Positions 8,279 through 17,098 of a stretch of DNA of 64,000 nt are shown piece after piece. A model generated the notes under the pieces. The model searched no databases and was not told the DNA's origin. It worked only from the letters and a program-made list of their open reading frames with translations. The stretch spans positions 79,423 to 143,422 of the forward strand of contig SVGS01000004.1 of NCBI GenBank assembly GCA_015056205.1. Direction: 5' to 3'. This stretch comes from Clostridiales bacterium (GTDB taxonomy: Bacteria > Bacillota > Clostridia > Christensenellales > Aristaeellaceae). The position numbers were made by a program, and so were the translations under genes. The first letter of the stretch is position 1. The number at the start of each line of letters is the position of its first letter.

Positions 8279-10579
8279 TTAAATAACCCTGGCCACGGGC
8301 TGGGGAGCCGCAATGCCGCAGAGGGTGAACACCTGATCCAGATCCTGCACCGGCGTGATTTCCAGCTGGTCCAGGACTTCCTTCGGCACGTCCTGCAGAT
8401 CCTCCTCGTTGTCCGACGGAATCAGCACCTGCCGTACCCCTGCCCGCTGGGCTGCCATCAGCTTTTCAGGCAGGCCGCCGATGGGCGTCACTTCACCCCG
8501 CAGGGAGATTTCGCCCGTCATGGCGATGGTGGACGGAACCGGCGTGGCTGTGACGAGGGAAGCGATGGCGGTCGTCAGGGTGATGCCGGCGGAGGGGCCG
8601 TCCTTGGGGGTGGCGCCGTCCGGCACATGGATATGCAGGTCATGATTCTCAAATGCGCGGGCCTGTTCCGGGAAGCGGTGCTTCACCAGGCTGACCGCCA
8701 GCCGCACGGATTCCTTCATCACGTCGCCCAGCTGGCCCGTGATCACAATCTGCCCGCTGCCCTGGGTCAGCATGGCCTCGATATAGAGGATGTCCCCGCC
8801 CGCGGCGGTCCAGGCCAGGCCGGTGACGATGCCGGGCACGTGATTCTCCCGCACGTTCCGATGGCGGATGGGCCGCATATCCAGATATTCCCGGAGGTTT
8901 TCCGGCGTGACGCGGAGGGTTTCCCCCCGGCCTCTCACGATGTGTACGGCGGCGGAACGGCACAGGGTATCCATCCGCTTTTTCAGGCCCCGCACGCCAC
9001 CTTCCCGGGTGTAATCGGCAATGACGGCCTGAACGGCCTCTTCCGAAACGGACAGCTGATCCGCCGTGATTCCCACGGCCTCCATGGCCTTCGGCAGCAG
9101 ATGCCGCAGAGCGATCTGCTGCTTTTCAATGGGGGTGTAGCCCTGGAACTGGATCACTTCCATGCGGTTCAGCAGAGGCTCCGGGATGGTGTCGACGGTG
9201 TTGGCGGTGCAGATGAACAGCACATCCGACAGGTCGTAGGGTACGTTCATATAGTGGTCGGTGAAGGTGCTGTTCTGCTCGGGATCCAGCACCTCCAGCA
9301 GGGCGCTGGCGGGATCGCCGTTATAGGACATGGAGAGCTTGTCCACCTCGTCCAGCACCATCACGGGATTGGAAACGCCGCTTTTCTGAATGGCGTCCAT
9401 GATGCGGCCCGGCATGGCCCCGATATAGGTGCGGCGATGACCGCGGATGTCCGCCTCGTCCCGGACGCCGCCCAGGCTGACCCGCACATACTGCCGCTGC
9501 AGCGCCCGGGCAATGCTCTGGCCGATGCTGGTTTTTCCGGTGCCCGGCGCGCCCACGAACAGCAGGATGGAGCCGGACTGCTGCTTCTTCAGGTTCATCA
9601 CGGCGATCTGCTGCAAAATGCGGTCCTTGACCTTTTTCAGGCCGAAGTGATCCTCCTCCAGCACCTTCTCCGCCTCGTCCAGGTCGATTTCCCGGGCGGG
9701 CTCCTTCTTCCAGGAAAGGCTGGTGAGGAAATCCAGGTAGTTATACAGCATCCCCGTTTCCGCGCTGCCCGAGCCTTCCTGCCGGAGCCGGTTCAGCAGC
9801 TTGTCGGCTTCCTTCCGGGCGGTTTCGTTCATGGCGCTTTCCCGGATCTTCAGCTCCAGCCTCCGGATGTCGCTGACGTTTTCCGGGTGCATTTCGTCCA
9901 GTTCTTTCTGCAGATATTCCATCTGCTTTTTGATGGCGGATTCCCGCACCATCTTCTGGTAATCCTCCTGGCGGACGGAGGAGCCTTCCTGGCTGAGCCT
10001 GCCCATTTCCAGGGTTTCATAGATCAGCTTTTCCAGCATTTCGGCGCGCCGGACGGCGCTGTCCTCGGCCAGGATGGCATACTTCTCCTCATGGGTGGCA
10101 TCCATCCAGGGGGCGCAGGCGGCGGCTACGTCATTCAGGGTGTCGAACTGATCCAGCCAGGGCCGGGAGGCTGCCTCCCACGGAGTGCCCCTGGAAAAAT
10201 CCGTCAGAGCCTGCTTGGCGTCCCGGGCTTTCCGCCCGGCTTCCTGAGGAGAAAGCGCTTCCGTATCCTCCCGGCGGGAGGTGTAGGCTTCCATGCGTCC
10301 GTCCGGGGCGAAGGCGAGTTCGTCCAGATTCACCCGGCTCCGGGTTTTCACGGCGAACCAGCCTTCCTCGTGGATTTCGGATACGGTTCCCGATACGCCG
10401 ATGGGATAGAAGCTGTTCTGCGTGATGCTTTCACGCTCCAGCGCTTCCTTCAGAATCAGCAGCGTCACCCGTTCGTCCATCCGGGGAGCGCGGCCCGCCA
10501 TTTTTTCAAATCGTTCTGTTTTCAGATATACCCTCGCGTCCGGCAGTACCAGCGCGTCATATAATGGTAATACGGCCAT
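8279..10579 (-). CDS. lon: ATP-dependent protease La (Lon)
   Basis: A 766-residue cytosolic protease that unfolds and degrades damaged and regulatory proteins. Domains in order: LON N-terminal substrate domain (about 1-190), coiled-coil linker (about 190-290), AAA+ module with Walker A GAPGTGKT at 343-350 and Walker B VMVLDEVDK at about 406-414, and the serine-lysine protease domain with PKDGPSAG (catalytic Ser near 663) and GGLPEKL (catalytic Lys near 706). Length is typical of LonA. The start at 10579 is supported by AGGAGG seven bases upstream; an upstream in-frame ATG at 10618 would overlap the promoter. It is divergent from a TetR-family gene and shares a symmetric promoter/operator with it, so that regulator is a plausible repressor. 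Confidence 0.96.
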   Translation of the reverse strand: MAVLPLYDALVLPDARVYLKTERFEKMAGRAPRMDERVTLLILKEALERESITQNSFYPIGVSGTVSEIHEEGWFAVKTRSRVNLDELAFAPDGRMEAYTSRREDTEALSPQEAGRKARDAKQALTDFSRGTPWEAASRPWLDQFDTLNDVAAACAPWMDATHEEKYAILAEDSAVRRAEMLEKLIYETLEMGRLSQEGSSVRQEDYQKMVRESAIKKQMEYLQKELDEMHPENVSDIRRLELKIRESAMNETARKEADKLLNRLRQEGSGSAETGMLYNYLDFLTSLSWKKEPAREIDLDEAEKVLEEDHFGLKKVKDRILQQIAVMNLKKQQSGSILLFVGAPGTGKTSIGQSIARALQRQYVRVSLGGVRDEADIRGHRRTYIGAMPGRIMDAIQKSGVSNPVMVLDEVDKLSMSYNGDPASALLEVLDPEQNSTFTDHYMNVPYDLSDVLFICTANTVDTIPEPLLNRMEVIQFQGYTPIEKQQIALRHLLPKAMEAVGITADQLSVSEEAVQAVIADYTREGGVRGLKKRMDTLCRSAAVHIVRGRGETLRVTPENLREYLDMRPIRHRNVRENHVPGIVTGLAWTAAGGDILYIEAMLTQGSGQIVITGQLGDVMKESVRLAVSLVKHRFPEQARAFENHDLHIHVPDGATPKDGPSAGITLTTAIASLVTATPVPSTIAMTGEISLRGEVTPIGGLPEKLMAAQRAGVRQVLIPSDNEEDLQDVPKEVLDQLEITPVQDLDQVFTLCGIAAPQPVARVI

Positions 10580-10611
10580 CGTGATTCCTCCTGCGGTTCC
10601 GGTTTCACAAC

Positions 10612-10639
10612 TTGACAACTGTCCAGGTTGTGTTATAAT
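10612..10639 (+). promoter_or_regulatory. Rightward promoter (towards tetR) within a mirror-symmetric divergent promoter
   Basis: TTGACA (10612-10617), a 16 bp spacer and TATAAT (10634-10639) match consensus perfectly except for spacer length. The -35 begins the half-dyad TTGACA-AC-TGTC. It gives a leader of about 180 nt before the TetR start. Confidence 0.75.
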
Positions 10640-10640
10640 G

Positions 10641-10668
10641 ATTATAGCGATACTTTGACAGTTGTCAA
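10641..10668 (-). promoter_or_regulatory. Leftward promoter (towards lon) with TTGACA-GT-TGTCAA operator
   Basis: On the minus strand TTGACA (10668-10663), a 16 bp spacer and TATAAT (10646-10641) mirror the rightward promoter. The two -10 boxes form the perfect palindrome TATAAT-G-ATTATA (10634-10646). The -35 lies inside the dyad TTGACA-GT-TGTCAA (10655-10668), a natural operator position. The lon start codon is about 55 nt downstream of the expected transcript start. Confidence 0.75.
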
Positions 10669-10824
10669 GGTTTTGCAGAAACTTTTTTTCAGACCGGAAT
10701 AAGCGCGGGGGAACCCAACTGGCCGGAGTGAAGCAGGCCGGAATAAAGCGGGGGAGAATCCCGCAAAAAGAATGAAGCGGGAAAGAACCCGTCAGAAAGA
10801 AGATTGTAAGGAAAGAAGTGGCTT

Positions 10825-11367
10825 ATGTACTGCGGGAATAATAAAACGGCGCTTTCCTCCCAGCGGCAGATTACAAGCGCGCTGCTCGCGCTGCTGGAGG
10901 AAATGCCGTACGGAGAAATTTCGGTCAGCGCCATCTGCAAGCGGGCGGATGTTTCCCGCCAGACCTTTTACAGCCTGTTTCAGTCCAAGGATAATGTGAT
11001 TACCTTCAGCCTGCGCAATGACTGCTGTTATTCCAACGGCCGGCCGCGGGACTGCGGCGGTCATTCCTTCCGGGAGATCTGCGGCGGCTTCGGCCGGTAT
11101 ATCATCCAGCACGCCGGCGTGCTGGAAATTCTGGCTCATCACGATCTGATGCCGCTTCTGCGCTCCGTGCTGCGGGAGGATTTTTCCCTTTACCTGGCCC
11201 ACACCGGCAGCTATGCCCCCTCCCTGCAGCCCTATGTGGTTGACTTCCTGGCCGCCGGCATCACCAGCATCGCGGAAACCTATGTCCGGACGGGCAAAAG
11301 GGCTGATCCCGAAACGCTGGAAAGCATCATCTATCTGCTGATGCGCGGGCAGTACTGCGATGATTGA
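10825..11367 (+). CDS. TetR/AcrR-family transcriptional regulator
   Basis: A 180-residue protein. The first 50 residues form a TetR helix-turn-helix (SQRQITSALLALLEEMPYGE, then ISVSAICKRADVSRQTFYSLF) and the remainder is a helical ligand domain of the usual size. An AAGGAAAGAAG stretch precedes the ATG at 10825. It is divergent from lon; the intergenic region contains two related dyads over the -35 boxes of both genes, so autoregulation and control of lon are plausible. The 33-bp region before the start and a repetitive GCGGGGGAA-type stretch (about 10700-10770) form a long leader with no other obvious signal. The inducer is unknown. Confidence 0.85.
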   Translation: MYCGNNKTALSSQRQITSALLALLEEMPYGEISVSAICKRADVSRQTFYSLFQSKDNVITFSLRNDCCYSNGRPRDCGGHSFREICGGFGRYIIQHAGVLEILAHHDLMPLLRSVLREDFSLYLAHTGSYAPSLQPYVVDFLAAGITSIAETYVRTGKRADPETLESIIYLLMRGQYCDD

Positions 11368-11463
11368 CGAAACGCGGGAAACTGTGCTAAGATGCTGCCA
11401 ACGGACTTGGGTTCTGCGTATTTCAGAATGGACAGACTGATAAATGAATGGGAGGAATATCCA

Positions 11464-12102
11464 ATGAAAAAAATGATGGCTTGTCTGCTTGCGGTTCTGG
11501 TTCTGAGCCTGGCGCTGATCCCGGCGGCCTTCGCCGGAACGTCTACGGAAAGCGGCCGGACGGCGGTGGCCGGGAACTCCGGCCTGACCCGGGTGCTGAA
11601 TGAGCTGCCGCCCTTCAAGTTTGAAAAACACGCGTATGGAATCGGCTACGGCACGTGCCCGGTTTATTCCGCTCCCTCCGAGAGCGCCTACCGCTGCGCG
11701 AACGGGAGAGCCTCCTGCGATACCAATTCGAAGATGGATGACGCCGGCTTCGTTTCCGGCTGGCTGATGGTCCGGTATGAGACGAACAACGGCGGCGTGC
11801 GGGTCGGCTTCATTCCGCCGAAGTATGTCCGGGGATACAAATCCAGCATGGTTCCGCATTTCGGCTATGTCCCGGCCGTCGCCAATGATGTGATTTATGT
11901 CACGGATAACCCGATGACGCACGGAACGTCCTTCGCGACCCTGAGCGCGGGAGAAAGCTTCCATATTCTGAGCAAGTATAATTACTACAAAGACCGGGGC
12001 CTGGACTGGTGGTATATCGAATGCACGGTGGACGGCCAGCAGGCTTACGGGTTTATCGAAGTGGATTCCGACTTCGAGCTGGGGAACGGCGCGGAGGGCT
12101 GA
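11464..12102 (+). CDS. Secreted SH3-like-domain protein of unknown function
   Basis: A 212-residue protein with a clear signal peptide (MKKMMACLLAVLVLSLALIP, cut after AFA). The mature part has two SH3b-like segments: one around YGIGYGTCPVYSAPSE through WLMVRYETNNGGVRVGFIP, and one around VIYVTDNPMTHG through WWYIECTVDGQQAYGFI. Such segments bind cell-wall peptides in other proteins. Three cysteines could allow a disulphide. GGGAGG lies about nine bases before the ATG. It follows the tetR gene by 96 bp and ends in a terminator. No catalytic domain is attached, so a wall-binding or sensing role is only inferred. Confidence 0.75.
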   Translation: MKKMMACLLAVLVLSLALIPAAFAGTSTESGRTAVAGNSGLTRVLNELPPFKFEKHAYGIGYGTCPVYSAPSESAYRCANGRASCDTNSKMDDAGFVSGWLMVRYETNNGGVRVGFIPPKYVRGYKSSMVPHFGYVPAVANDVIYVTDNPMTHGTSFATLSAGESFHILSKYNYYKDRGLDWWYIECTVDGQQAYGFIEVDSDFELGNGAEG

Positions 12103-12129
12103 AATCCCGCATTTTCCGGCAGATGATCT

Positions 12130-12168
12130 ACACTCCGTCAGGGAATTTCTCTGACGGAGTGTGGTTTT
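12130..12168 (+). terminator. Intrinsic terminator after the SH3-like gene
   Basis: A perfect 12 bp stem (ACACTCCGTCAG with its complement) closes a nine-base loop and is followed by GGTTTTA, a short T tract. Confidence 0.7.
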
Positions 12169-12234
12169 ATGTCTGCATTTCCGCCCGGAATCCGGGGCGG
12201 CCGGAGAGCAGCGGTGAAGCTTTTACGCGGCTGA

Positions 12235-12264
12235 TTGACATTTGCCTCTTCTTTGTGCTATATA
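12235..12264 (+). promoter_or_regulatory. Promoter of the degV-family gene
   Basis: TTGACA (12235-12240), 18 bp, then TATATA (12259-12264), about 45 bp before the DegV start. Confidence 0.65.
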
Positions 12265-12311
12265 AATAAGGTTGACGGCTACCGCCGGCAGAAAGTTATG
12301 AGGTGACAAGT

Positions 12312-13175
12312 ATGTCTCAGAATTATGTACTGGTAACGGATTCGGCCTGCGATCTCGGGATTGAACGGGCCCGGGAATGGGGAGTTGAGATGATCCGTAT
12401 GCCTTTTTTGTTTACGGACGATGGCGTGGGCCATTCGGATCTGGATCAGCCGCTGCATGAGTTTTATACCCAGATGCGGGACGGCCGGGTAGCCAAGACC
12501 TCCGCGGTGAATGAGGATATGTATTTCCGGACCTTTACGCCGATTCTGGAGCAGGGGAAGGATATTCTGTACCTGGCCTTTTCCAGCGGCCTGAGCGTGA
12601 CCGCGGAGAACAGCCGCAAGGTGGCGGCTGCGCTTTCGGAGCAGTATCCGGAAAGAACGATCCGGGTGATCGATTCCCTGGGGGCTTCCGGCGGGGAAGG
12701 GCTGTTCGTGTATCTGGCGAAGCAGAACCTGGACGCGGGCCTGACCCTGGAGGAGAACGCGAAAAAGCTGGAGGCGGAGGTGCATCACGTCTGCCACTGG
12801 TTCACCGTGGAAGAGCTGAAGTATCTGAAGCGGGGCGGCCGGATCAGTACGGCCACCGCGCTGCTGGGCACCGCGCTGAACGTCAAGCCGGTGCTGCATG
12901 TGGATGACGAGGGCCATCTGGTCAAAATGTCCCAGACTCACGGGAGGAAAAAGTCCATCCGGCTGATGGCGGAGCATCTGGGGGAAACGATCCGGGACGG
13001 GTCGCCGATCATAATTTCCCATGCCGACTGCCTGAAGGACGCGGAGCTGCTGGTGAAGATCCTGAAGGAGGAATACGGGCGGGACACCACGCTGATCACG
13101 GAGATCGGCTCGGTCATCGGCGCGCATGCCGGCCCCGGTACGCTGGCGCTGTTCTTCCTGGGCAGCCACCGCTGA
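12312..13175 (+). CDS. DegV-family fatty-acid-binding protein
   Basis: A 287-residue cytosolic protein. Hallmarks are the N-terminal VTDSACDLG, the KTSAVNEDMY segment, SSGLSVT (the fatty-acid carboxylate-binding serine loop), RVIDSLGASGGEG and the conserved TVEELKYLKRGGRIS. DegV/FakB proteins hand exogenous fatty acids to the kinase FakA for phosphorylation before membrane synthesis; no fakA lies nearby, so this is an unlinked paralogue. ATG at 12312 is preferred over GTG at 12303 because GAGGTG lies six bases before it. It has its own promoter. Confidence 0.92.
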   Translation: MSQNYVLVTDSACDLGIERAREWGVEMIRMPFLFTDDGVGHSDLDQPLHEFYTQMRDGRVAKTSAVNEDMYFRTFTPILEQGKDILYLAFSSGLSVTAENSRKVAAALSEQYPERTIRVIDSLGASGGEGLFVYLAKQNLDAGLTLEENAKKLEAEVHHVCHWFTVEELKYLKRGGRISTATALLGTALNVKPVLHVDDEGHLVKMSQTHGRKKSIRLMAEHLGETIRDGSPIIISHADCLKDAELLVKILKEEYGRDTTLITEIGSVIGAHAGPGTLALFFLGSHR

Positions 13176-13198
13176 TCCGCGTTCTCCCGAAAAATACA

Positions 13199-13227
13199 TT
13201 GCGCCCGAAGCGAAAAGAGCGTATAAT
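13199..13227 (+). promoter_or_regulatory. Promoter of the small P-loop protein gene
   Basis: TTGCGC (13199-13204), 17 bp, TATAAT (13222-13227), 34 bp before the start codon. Confidence 0.6.
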
Positions 13228-13261
13228 GAAAGAAGAAAAAACCATAGAGGAGGGGTCCCCC

Positions 13262-13672
13262 ATGATACAGGTAATCGCGGGCAGGAAAGGATCCGGGAAA
13301 ACCAAGCGCCTGATCGACCTGACCAATACGACCGCCCGGGAAGCGATCCATGATGTGATTTTCCTGGACGATGACAATCGCTATATGTTCGACGTGGATC
13401 ATAAGGTTCGCTTTATCAACGCCGAAGATTATCATATTCACAGCGCCGAGATGTTCATCGGCTTCATGTGCGGCATCATTTCCTCCAACTTCGATCTGGG
13501 CACCGTGTTTGTGGATGCTTTCCTGAAGCTGTGCCATACGGAGCTGGCGGCGACGGGTCCGGTGGTGGAAGCCCTGGCGGAGCTGGGGAGCAAGCACGAC
13601 GTCGATTTTGTGCTCAGTCTGAGCGCGGATCCGGATGAGCTTCCGGATTTCCTGAAAAAGTACGTCATCTGA
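13262..13672 (+). CDS. Small P-loop ATP-binding protein, conserved in Clostridia
   Basis: A 136-residue protein beginning MIQVIAGRKGSGKTKRLID, a P-loop (GRKGSGKT) only six residues from the start. It has a possible Walker B strand around LGTVFVDAF. The rest is acidic and ends EYVI-like (LKKYVI) after a DELPDFL segment. AGGAGGGG precedes the ATG. It is a single-gene unit with its own promoter and terminator. I recognise the type as a widespread uncharacterised clostridial ATPase, sometimes given motility-ATPase names, but it is far too short to be PilT. No substrate or partner can be deduced. Confidence 0.7.
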   Translation: MIQVIAGRKGSGKTKRLIDLTNTTAREAIHDVIFLDDDNRYMFDVDHKVRFINAEDYHIHSAEMFIGFMCGIISSNFDLGTVFVDAFLKLCHTELAATGPVVEALAELGSKHDVDFVLSLSADPDELPDFLKKYVI

Positions 13673-13689
13673 TTCAGCTTGAAGAAGCA

Positions 13690-13722
13690 AAGGGGCGATG
13701 GATGATCCTTCGCCTCTTTTTT
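13690..13722 (+). terminator. Intrinsic terminator after the P-loop gene
   Basis: AGGGGCGA pairs with TCGCCTCT (one G-T wobble), continued by GGAT/ATCC after a single T-T mismatch, followed by a run of six T. Confidence 0.7.
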
Positions 13723-13832
13723 GAAAAATAAGCTGTTTATAAAAAAACACGTTTTTTCAGCATATCTTACGGGATTTGTGATATTGGTTTGGTCGGTAAA
13801 AATGCAGGACGATACTGGAGTGTGATGAAATT

Positions 13833-15323
13833 ATGTCGTTTTTTTCTACCCGCGGCGGAAGCTGCGTGACCGCCAGCCAGGCGATTCTGCAGGGGCTGGC
13901 GCCGAACGGCGGGCTGTATGTGCCCGCCATGTTTCCGACCGTCAGCGGCGCGGATCTGGCGGCGCTGGGCAGCATGAATTATCCGCAGCGGGCCGCGCTG
14001 ATTCTGCGGCAGTATCTGGAGGATTTCAGCCCCGCTGAGATTGAGCGGGACGTGGCGGCGGCTTACGGCGCCGACCGGTTCCGGGATCCCGCCGTCGCTC
14101 CCGTCCGGAGGCTGGATGATTCCACCTTCGTGCTGGAGCTGTTTCACGGGCCCACCCTGGCCTTCAAGGATATCGCGCTCCAGCTGCTTCCGCATCTGAT
14201 CCGCCGTTCCGCGGAGAAAAACGGGGAAACCCGGGAAGTCAGCATTCTGGTGGCTACCAGCGGGGATACCGGGAAGGCTGCTCTGGAAGGCTTCCGCGAT
14301 GTTCCCGGCACCAGCTGCACGGTTTTCTATCCGCTGGAGGGTGTCAGCGATGTGCAGAAGCTGCAGATGGTCACCACCGCCGGGGAGAATACGCATGTCA
14401 TCGCGGTCCGGGGCAATTTTGACGATGCCCAGACCGGCGTGAAGGAGCTCTTCTCGTCGGAAGCCTTCGGCGAAAAGATGCGGGAGAAGGGCCGGGTGCT
14501 GTCCTCGGCCAACAGCATCAACTTCGGGCGGCTGGTGCCGCAGATTGTCTATTATTTCTCCGCCTATGCCGATCTGGTGAAGCAGGGCGCGGTCCGGATG
14601 GGCGACCCGGTGAACTTCTGCGTTCCCACGGGCAATTTCGGCGATATCCTGGCGGGATATTACGCGCGGAACATGGGGCTTCCCGTGAACCGGCTGATCT
14701 GCGCCAGCAACCGGAACAATGTGCTGACGGATTTCTTCAACACGGGAATTTATTCCACGCACCGCACCTTCTTCCGCACGATCAGCCCGAGTATGGATAT
14801 TCTGGTATCCTCCAACCTGGAGCGCCTGCTCTATGAAGCGGCGGACCGGGACGGGGAGCTGATCGCCACCTGGATGCGCCAGCTGAAGGAATGCGGCAGC
14901 TTCTCCGTGGGCGAGCAGCGGCTGGACTGGCTGGGCACCATGTTCTGGGCGGAATGCGCGGACGACAAGGATACCCTGGCGGAGATCCGGAACCGGTATC
15001 TCCAGGATCATTATCTGATGGATCCCCATACCGCGGTGGCCGGCCACGTGCTGCGGCAGTACCGGAAAGCCCGGAACGATCAGACCCCCACGGTCATCGT
15101 GGCCACCGCCAGTCCCTACAAGTTCGCCGCGGATGTGCTGCGGGCGCTGAAGAACGAGGAAGAGCGGGAGCCGGACGCCTTCATAGCCAGCGGGGAGCTG
15201 GAGAAGCTGACCGGCGTCCCCATGCCGGATCAGGTCCGCAGCCTGCGGGAACTGCCTGTCCGGCACCGCAGGGAATGTGAAAAGAACGGGATGGCGGAAG
15301 CCGTGCTGGCGGAGCTGGCCTGA
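13833..15323 (+). CDS. thrC: Threonine synthase
   Basis: A 496-residue PLP enzyme that converts O-phospho-L-homoserine to L-threonine. The length and the N-terminal STRGG and APNGGLYVP are typical of the longer (class II) threonine synthases. The PLP lysine is in GPTLAFKDIALQ (Lys112); the phosphate-binding loop is ATSGDTGKAAL and further PLP contacts are NSINFGRLVPQ and PTGNFGDILAG. It stands as a single gene without other threonine genes. A GGAG lies about 12 bases before the ATG, which is a weak ribosome site, but no better start exists and the N-terminus aligns with the family. No T-box or attenuator is evident in the short upstream gap. Confidence 0.95.
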   Translation: MSFFSTRGGSCVTASQAILQGLAPNGGLYVPAMFPTVSGADLAALGSMNYPQRAALILRQYLEDFSPAEIERDVAAAYGADRFRDPAVAPVRRLDDSTFVLELFHGPTLAFKDIALQLLPHLIRRSAEKNGETREVSILVATSGDTGKAALEGFRDVPGTSCTVFYPLEGVSDVQKLQMVTTAGENTHVIAVRGNFDDAQTGVKELFSSEAFGEKMREKGRVLSSANSINFGRLVPQIVYYFSAYADLVKQGAVRMGDPVNFCVPTGNFGDILAGYYARNMGLPVNRLICASNRNNVLTDFFNTGIYSTHRTFFRTISPSMDILVSSNLERLLYEAADRDGELIATWMRQLKECGSFSVGEQRLDWLGTMFWAECADDKDTLAEIRNRYLQDHYLMDPHTAVAGHVLRQYRKARNDQTPTVIVATASPYKFAADVLRALKNEEEREPDAFIASGELEKLTGVPMPDQVRSLRELPVRHRRECEKNGMAEAVLAELA

Positions 15324-15416
15324 AGTTTTTCCTTTTCAAACCGAAGGAAGTATGGTAAAATATTCGCCGGGCGTGTCGCCGGGAAAGGGGCGCGCCCGGA
15401 AAGGCGTGATACAAAG

Positions 15417-16490
15417 ATGACCGCTTCTGAGCGACTGGTTGATTTTTTGAAGCTGAAGCCTTCCTCCGCAGCTGTGGTTCATGATCCCTCCAATATGTTC
15501 TATCTGACGGAGGGATATACCGGAGAGGGCCTGGTGCTGATCTCCGGCGAGCGGCGGGTGATCCTGACGGATTTCCGCTATACGGAGCAGGCTGCCCGGC
15601 AGGCGCCGGATTTTGAAGTGCTGATGACGGATTCCGATCATCCAGAAAAGGCCATGCTGGCGGAGCTGGCGAAAGCCTGGGGGCTGACGGAGATGAAGAT
15701 GGAGCTGAACTATCTCTCCGTGGACCGTTTCCGGGAAATCCGGGGCGCCGTGGGGGAGGAAGTCAGCTGTACCAGCCTGGAAAGGGCGCCCCAGAAGCTG
15801 CGAGAGATCAAGACGGAGGCGGAGGTTTCCGCGATCCGGAAGGCCTGCGGCATCACCTCGAAAGCTTTCGGCGCGATCCTGGAGAAGATCCGCCCCGGCA
15901 TGACGGAGAAGGAGCTGCAGATTGAGCTGGATTTCACCATGCTGCGTCTGGGCGCGGACGGGAACGCTTTCTCCACCATCATCGCCTCCGGGGAGAACGG
16001 AAGCCTGCCCCACGCGATTCCCGGGCCCCGGGTGCTGCGGGCGGGCGATATGATCACGATGGACTTCGGCGCGAAGGTGGACGGGTACTGCAGCGATATG
16101 ACCCGGACGGTGGCGCTCGGAAAGCCGTCGGATGAAATGAAGCGGGTCTATGATACGGTTTTCCGCGCCCAGGCCATGTGTGTCGAGGCGCTTGCCGCCG
16201 GGAAGAACTGCTATGAGATCGACCGGCTGGCCCGGGACTATATTGACGCGCAGGGCTATGCCGGCCGCTTTGGACACGGCCTGGGCCACGCGGTGGGAAT
16301 CGATATTCACGAGGAGCCCCGCCTGAGCCCGAAATGCAGGGAGGATCTGCGCGCCGGCGTGGTGATGACGGTTGAGCCGGGCGTTTATCTGCCGGGAGTG
16401 GGCGGCGTCCGCATCGAGGATACCTGCCTGGTTCTGGAGAACGGGAGCGAGTCGCTGACGACGGCGGACCGGCAGCTGATCATTTTGTAA
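15417..16490 (+). CDS. M24-family Xaa-Pro aminopeptidase/dipeptidase
   Basis: A 357-residue cytosolic metallopeptidase that releases residues before proline. The N-terminal creatinase-like domain (about 1-125) precedes a pita-bread catalytic domain. All five metal ligands are visible: Asp216 (MDFGAK), Asp227 (CSDMTRT), His291 (GHGLGHAVG), Glu320 (TVEPGVY) and Glu334 (RIEDT). It lies 48 bp before efp in the same direction, the arrangement seen in many Firmicutes, and probably shares its transcript. The start at 15417 is preceded by GGAAAGG at a rather long distance. Confidence 0.92.
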   Translation: MTASERLVDFLKLKPSSAAVVHDPSNMFYLTEGYTGEGLVLISGERRVILTDFRYTEQAARQAPDFEVLMTDSDHPEKAMLAELAKAWGLTEMKMELNYLSVDRFREIRGAVGEEVSCTSLERAPQKLREIKTEAEVSAIRKACGITSKAFGAILEKIRPGMTEKELQIELDFTMLRLGADGNAFSTIIASGENGSLPHAIPGPRVLRAGDMITMDFGAKVDGYCSDMTRTVALGKPSDEMKRVYDTVFRAQAMCVEALAAGKNCYEIDRLARDYIDAQGYAGRFGHGLGHAVGIDIHEEPRLSPKCREDLRAGVVMTVEPGVYLPGVGGVRIEDTCLVLENGSESLTTADRQLIIL

Positions 16491-16538
16491 GCGTGAGCAA
16501 TTAAAAGGAATATAAAAAAGAACGGAGGTAAAGAAGAC

Positions 16539-17096
16539 ATGATTACCGCAGGAGATTTCAAAAAGGGCATTACCATTGAGTGGGACGGGGGCGTATGGAA
16601 CATCGTTGATTTCCAGCACGTGAAGCCGGGTAAGGGCGCGGCCTTCGTTCGTACCAAGATCAAGAACGTGATGACCGGCGCGGTGGTGGAGCGCAGCTTC
16701 AACCCGACCGACAAAATGCCCAAGGCCATCATCGAGACCAAGGAAATGCAGTATGTATACAATGACGGGGATCTCTATTACTTCATGGATACCGAGACCT
16801 ACGAGCAGCTGCCCCTGAGCAAGGATCAGGTGGAGGACGCCATCCCCTTCGTGAAGGAAGGCACCAATGTGACCGTGCGCTTCTTCAAGGGCAGCGCTTT
16901 CTCCGTGGAAGCCCCCAACTTCGTGGTGCTGGAAGTGACGGATACCGAGCCCGGTTTCGCCGGCGATACCGCGTCCAATACCTATAAGCCTGCGACCCTG
17001 GAGACCGGCTTCAGCCTGCAGGTTCCGCTGTTCATCAACACCGGTGACAAGATCCAGATTGACACCCGCACCGGCGAATATCTGAAGAGGGCGTAA
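16539..17096 (+). CDS. efp: Translation elongation factor P
   Basis: A 185-residue protein that relieves ribosome stalling at polyproline stretches. Three OB-like domains are expected over this length. The tip loop is [10 protein letters not shown] with Lys32 at the position modified in other bacteria; no modification enzyme gene (epmA, earP) is nearby. The C-terminal EFP signature [16 protein letters not shown] is intact. A strong GGAGG lies about ten bases before the ATG. It is between the M24 peptidase and a zinc-ribbon gene whose start is two bases after its stop, suggesting translational coupling. Confidence 0.97.
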   Translation: MITAGDFKKGITIEWDGGVWNIVDFQHVKPGKGAAFVRTKIKNVMTGAVVERSFNPTDKMPKAIIETKEMQYVYNDGDLYYFMDTETYEQLPLSKDQVEDAIPFVKEGTNVTVRFFKGSAFSVEAPNFVVLEVTDTEPGFAGDTASNTYKPATLETGFSLQVPLFINTGDKIQIDTRTGEYLKRA

Positions 17097-17098
17097 TC

